NCBI GenBank assembly: GCA_030038035.1
Contig: JASHPP010000467.1
Location: forward strand, 1-6,882
Length of the DNA: 6,882 bases
DNA from: Trebonia sp.
GTDB lineage: Bacteria; Actinomycetota; Actinomycetes; Streptosporangiales; Streptosporangiaceae
Reading direction: 5' to 3'
Shown in pieces: positions 4,925 through 6,882 of this stretch; the first letter of the stretch is position 1, and each line of letters opens with the position of its first letter. The notes beneath the pieces were generated by a model that did no database searches, was not told the origin of the DNA, and worked only from the letters and a program-made list of their open reading frames with translations. The translations under genes and the position numbers were made by a program.

Positions 4925-6882
4925 GTGATCGGACGCATCCCAATCCTCGACATCGAGCCGGTGGTGGACTGCGGCCACCGCCCGGCCAAGGCGGTCGTGG
5001 GCGAAACTTTCCAGGTCAGCGCCACCGTCATCCGCGAGGGCCACGGCGCGCTCGGCGCCGGCGTGGTGCTGCGGGACCCGGTCGGCACGCCCGGCCCGCT
5101 GGTCCTGATGCACGAGCTCGCGCCAGGGACGGACAGGTACGGCGCCGAGGTGACCGTCACGTCCGAGGGCGGCTGGCAGTTCCACGTGGAGGCGTGGAGC
5201 GATCCGATCGCGCACTGGCACCACGACGCGGCCATCAAGATCCCGCGCGGCCAGGACGTCGAGCTGATGCTGGCCGAGGGTGCGCTGCTCTTCGACCGGG
5301 CGGCGCGGGCCATCAGGCAGCCGCCGGGCGGCGTCCGCCAGGCGGCGGCCCGCGCCCTGCTCAGCGGGCTCGCCAGGAAGCTCAGGGACGACAGCCTGCC
5401 CCCCTGGGACCGGTTCACGGCCGCCGCCTCGCCCGAGATCAGGAGCGCCCTGTCCAGCTTCCCGCTGCGCGACCTCATCACCAGGTCCGCGCGGCTGCCG
5501 GTGCTCGTCGACAGGCTGCGCGCGCTCTACGGGGCCTGGTATGAGTTCTTCCCGCGTTCTGAAGGCGTGCAGTTCGACCCGATGGGGCGGCGGGAGCCGG
5601 TGTCAGGGACGCTGCGCACGGCCGCGCGCCGCCTCGAGGCGATCGCCGCCATGGGGTTCGACATCGTCTACCTGCCGCCGATCCACCCGATCGGGACAAG
5701 CTACCGCAAGGGCAGGAACAACACGCTCGAGGCCAGGGCAGGCGACCCGGGCTCGCCGTGGGCCATCGGCTCGGGCGAGGGCGGGCACGACGCGATCCAC
5801 CCCGACCTCGGCACGTATTCCGACCTGGCCGCGTTCGTCAGGCGGGCCAGGGAGCTGAACCTGGAGGTGGCGCTCGACCTCGCCCTGCAGGCGTCGCCCG
5901 ACCACCCCTGGGTGAAGGAGCACCCGGAGTGGTTCACCACGCGGGCCGACGGATCGGTCGCCTACGCAGAGAACCCGCCGAAGAGGTACCAGGACACCTA
6001 CCCGATCAACTTCGACAACGACCCGGAGGGCCTGTACGCGGAAGTGCTTCGCATCGTCCGCCTGTGGATGGACCACGGGGTGCGGATCTTCCGGGTGGAC
6101 AACCCGCACACCAAGCCGCTGCGGTTCTGGGAGCGGCTGCTCGCCGAGATCCGCTCGACCGACCCCGACGTGCTGTTCCTCGCCGAGGCGTTCACCAGGC
6201 CCGCGATGATGCACACCCTGGCGAAGATCGGCTTCCACCAGTCCTACACGTACTTCACCTGGCGCAACGGCGTCTGGGAGCTGACCGAGTACCTGCGCGA
6301 GCTGTCCGGCGAGGCGGCCGCGTACATGCGGCCCAACTTCTTCGCCAACACCCCGGACATCCTGCACGCCTACCTGCAGCACGGCGGCATCCCCGCGTTC
6401 AAGATCCGCGCCGTGCTTGCCTCGATGCTCTCCCCGACCTGGGGCATCTACTCTGGATATGAGCTGGGCGAGAACGTACCGCTGAGGCCGGGCAGCGAGG
6501 AGTACATGGATTCGGAGAAGTACCAGTACAGGCCCCGTGACTGGGCCGCCGCCGCCCGGGAGGGCATCGGCATCGCCGATTTCATCACCGAGCTGAACCG
6601 GATCCGCCGGGCGCATCCGGCCCTGCACTGGCTGCGAAATCTGCGCTTCCATCATGTTGACCAGCCCGAGCTGATGTGTTTTTCCAAGCGGGTGGATAAG
6701 ATCCCGGGAAGGCAGGGGGGTGACACCGTACTGGTGGTCGTCAACCTGGACCCCTACCAGGTCCGGGAGGCGACGGTCTGGCTGGACATGCCCGCACTCG
6801 GGCTGGCCGGCGACTTTATCGCGACGGACGAGCTTAGCGGCGAGTCCTACCGATGGGGGCCCGCTAGCTACGTGCGCCTTGA
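4925..6882 (+). CDS. glgE: Alpha-1,4-glucan:maltose-1-phosphate maltosyltransferase, GH13_3 (last residues beyond window)
   Basis: GlgE transfers maltosyl units from alpha-maltose-1-phosphate to the non-reducing end of alpha-1,4-glucan with retention, the final polymerising step of the trehalose-to-glucan route. The open frame gives 652 residues and no stop. It ends in YVRL, close to the family C-terminus, so probably only some 10-25 residues are missing. Layout: N-terminal beta-sandwich (1-100), helical S domain (about 105-205), GH13 barrel (about 215-545), C-terminal beta domain (from about 555). Active-site residues correspond to S. coelicolor GlgE with a constant offset of -2: K262, Q322, N350, K353, Y355, R390, nucleophile D392 (FRVDNPHTKP), N393, acid/base E421 (FLAEAF), D478 (NTPDILH), K532 and Y533. 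The enzyme should thus be active. Residue 277 is Ser, as in the mycobacterial enzyme, where S. coelicolor has Val279. Start: GTG 4925 is the first start codon after an in-frame TGA at 4898 and yields the typical MIGRIPILDIEPVVDCG N-terminus. Confidence 0.96.
   Translation, partial: MIGRIPILDIEPVVDCGHRPAKAVVGETFQVSATVIREGHGALGAGVVLRDPVGTPGPLVLMHELAPGTDRYGAEVTVTSEGGWQFHVEAWSDPIAHWHHDAAIKIPRGQDVELMLAEGALLFDRAARAIRQPPGGVRQAAARALLSGLARKLRDDSLPPWDRFTAAASPEIRSALSSFPLRDLITRSARLPVLVDRLRALYGAWYEFFPRSEGVQFDPMGRREPVSGTLRTAARRLEAIAAMGFDIVYLPPIHPIGTSYRKGRNNTLEARAGDPGSPWAIGSGEGGHDAIHPDLGTYSDLAAFVRRARELNLEVALDLALQASPDHPWVKEHPEWFTTRADGSVAYAENPPKRYQDTYPINFDNDPEGLYAEVLRIVRLWMDHGVRIFRVDNPHTKPLRFWERLLAEIRSTDPDVLFLAEAFTRPAMMHTLAKIGFHQSYTYFTWRNGVWELTEYLRELSGEAAAYMRPNFFANTPDILHAYLQHGGIPAFKIRAVLASMLSPTWGIYSGYELGENVPLRPGSEEYMDSEKYQYRPRDWAAAAREGIGIADFITELNRIRRAHPALHWLRNLRFHHVDQPELMCFSKRVDKIPGRQGGDTVLVVVNLDPYQVREATVWLDMPALGLAGDFIATDELSGESYRWGPASYVRL

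Noticed and set aside
4825..5481. 218-codon minus-strand frame reaching from glgE into the intergenic region
   Set aside because: It is Ser/Thr/Arg/Pro-rich without domains, overlaps the glgE N-terminal domain and the divergent promoters, and reads as an antisense shadow.
5603..6655. 350-codon open frame on the minus strand opposite glgE
   Set aside because: It lies entirely over the conserved catalytic barrel of glgE and its composition is that of a reversed GC-rich gene; no motif or ribosome site supports it.

Overview
The window is high-GC DNA with strong G/C third-position bias, GTG starts at several genes and frequent AGG arginine codons in every gene. This points to an actinobacterium. 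The AGG habit suggests a Streptosporangiales-like genome, but that is only an inference. Five genes fill almost the whole window; no mobile element, CRISPR array, RNA gene or integration scar was seen.

Left part, minus strand (1-2235): a three-gene run read right to left. It starts with an enoyl-CoA hydratase/isomerase-family enzyme (start about 2167, stop 1388). Next is a small uncharacterised soluble protein (862-1326 or 1347). Twelve bases later comes a Hanks-type Ser/Thr protein kinase (from 849) whose C-terminal part lies beyond position 1. The small gene and the kinase look like one translational unit, probably with their own promoter in the 40-base gap behind the hydratase.

Right part (2236-6882): a divergent pair for glycogen / alpha-1,4-glucan metabolism. 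On the minus strand is glgP, an 859-residue glucan phosphorylase of the short, DUF3417-containing type with its PLP lysine at K600. On the plus strand is glgE, the maltose-1-phosphate maltosyltransferase, complete through its active site and missing only the last few C-terminal residues at the window edge. GlgE extends alpha-1,4-glucan from maltose-1-phosphate (trehalose > maltose > maltose-1-P > glucan), while GlgP releases glucose-1-phosphate from glucan. The same head-to-head glgP/glgE order is known in Mycobacterium tuberculosis (Rv1328/Rv1327c) and Streptomyces coelicolor (SCO5444/SCO5443), where treS, mak/pep2 and glgB genes often follow glgE; here that would lie to the right.

The 109 bases between glgP and glgE carry a -10-like hexamer on each side, placed so that both transcripts would start at or within about two bases of the GTG start codon, and neither start has a convincing Shine-Dalgarno. 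Both mRNAs may be leaderless. The window is mostly well-known biology. The least understood content is the small protein coupled to the kinase. Other points worth checking are the paired leaderless starts, a Ser in the GlgE acceptor/donor pocket that matches the mycobacterial enzyme, and a possible shared beta-sandwich at the GlgP C-terminus and GlgE N-terminus.
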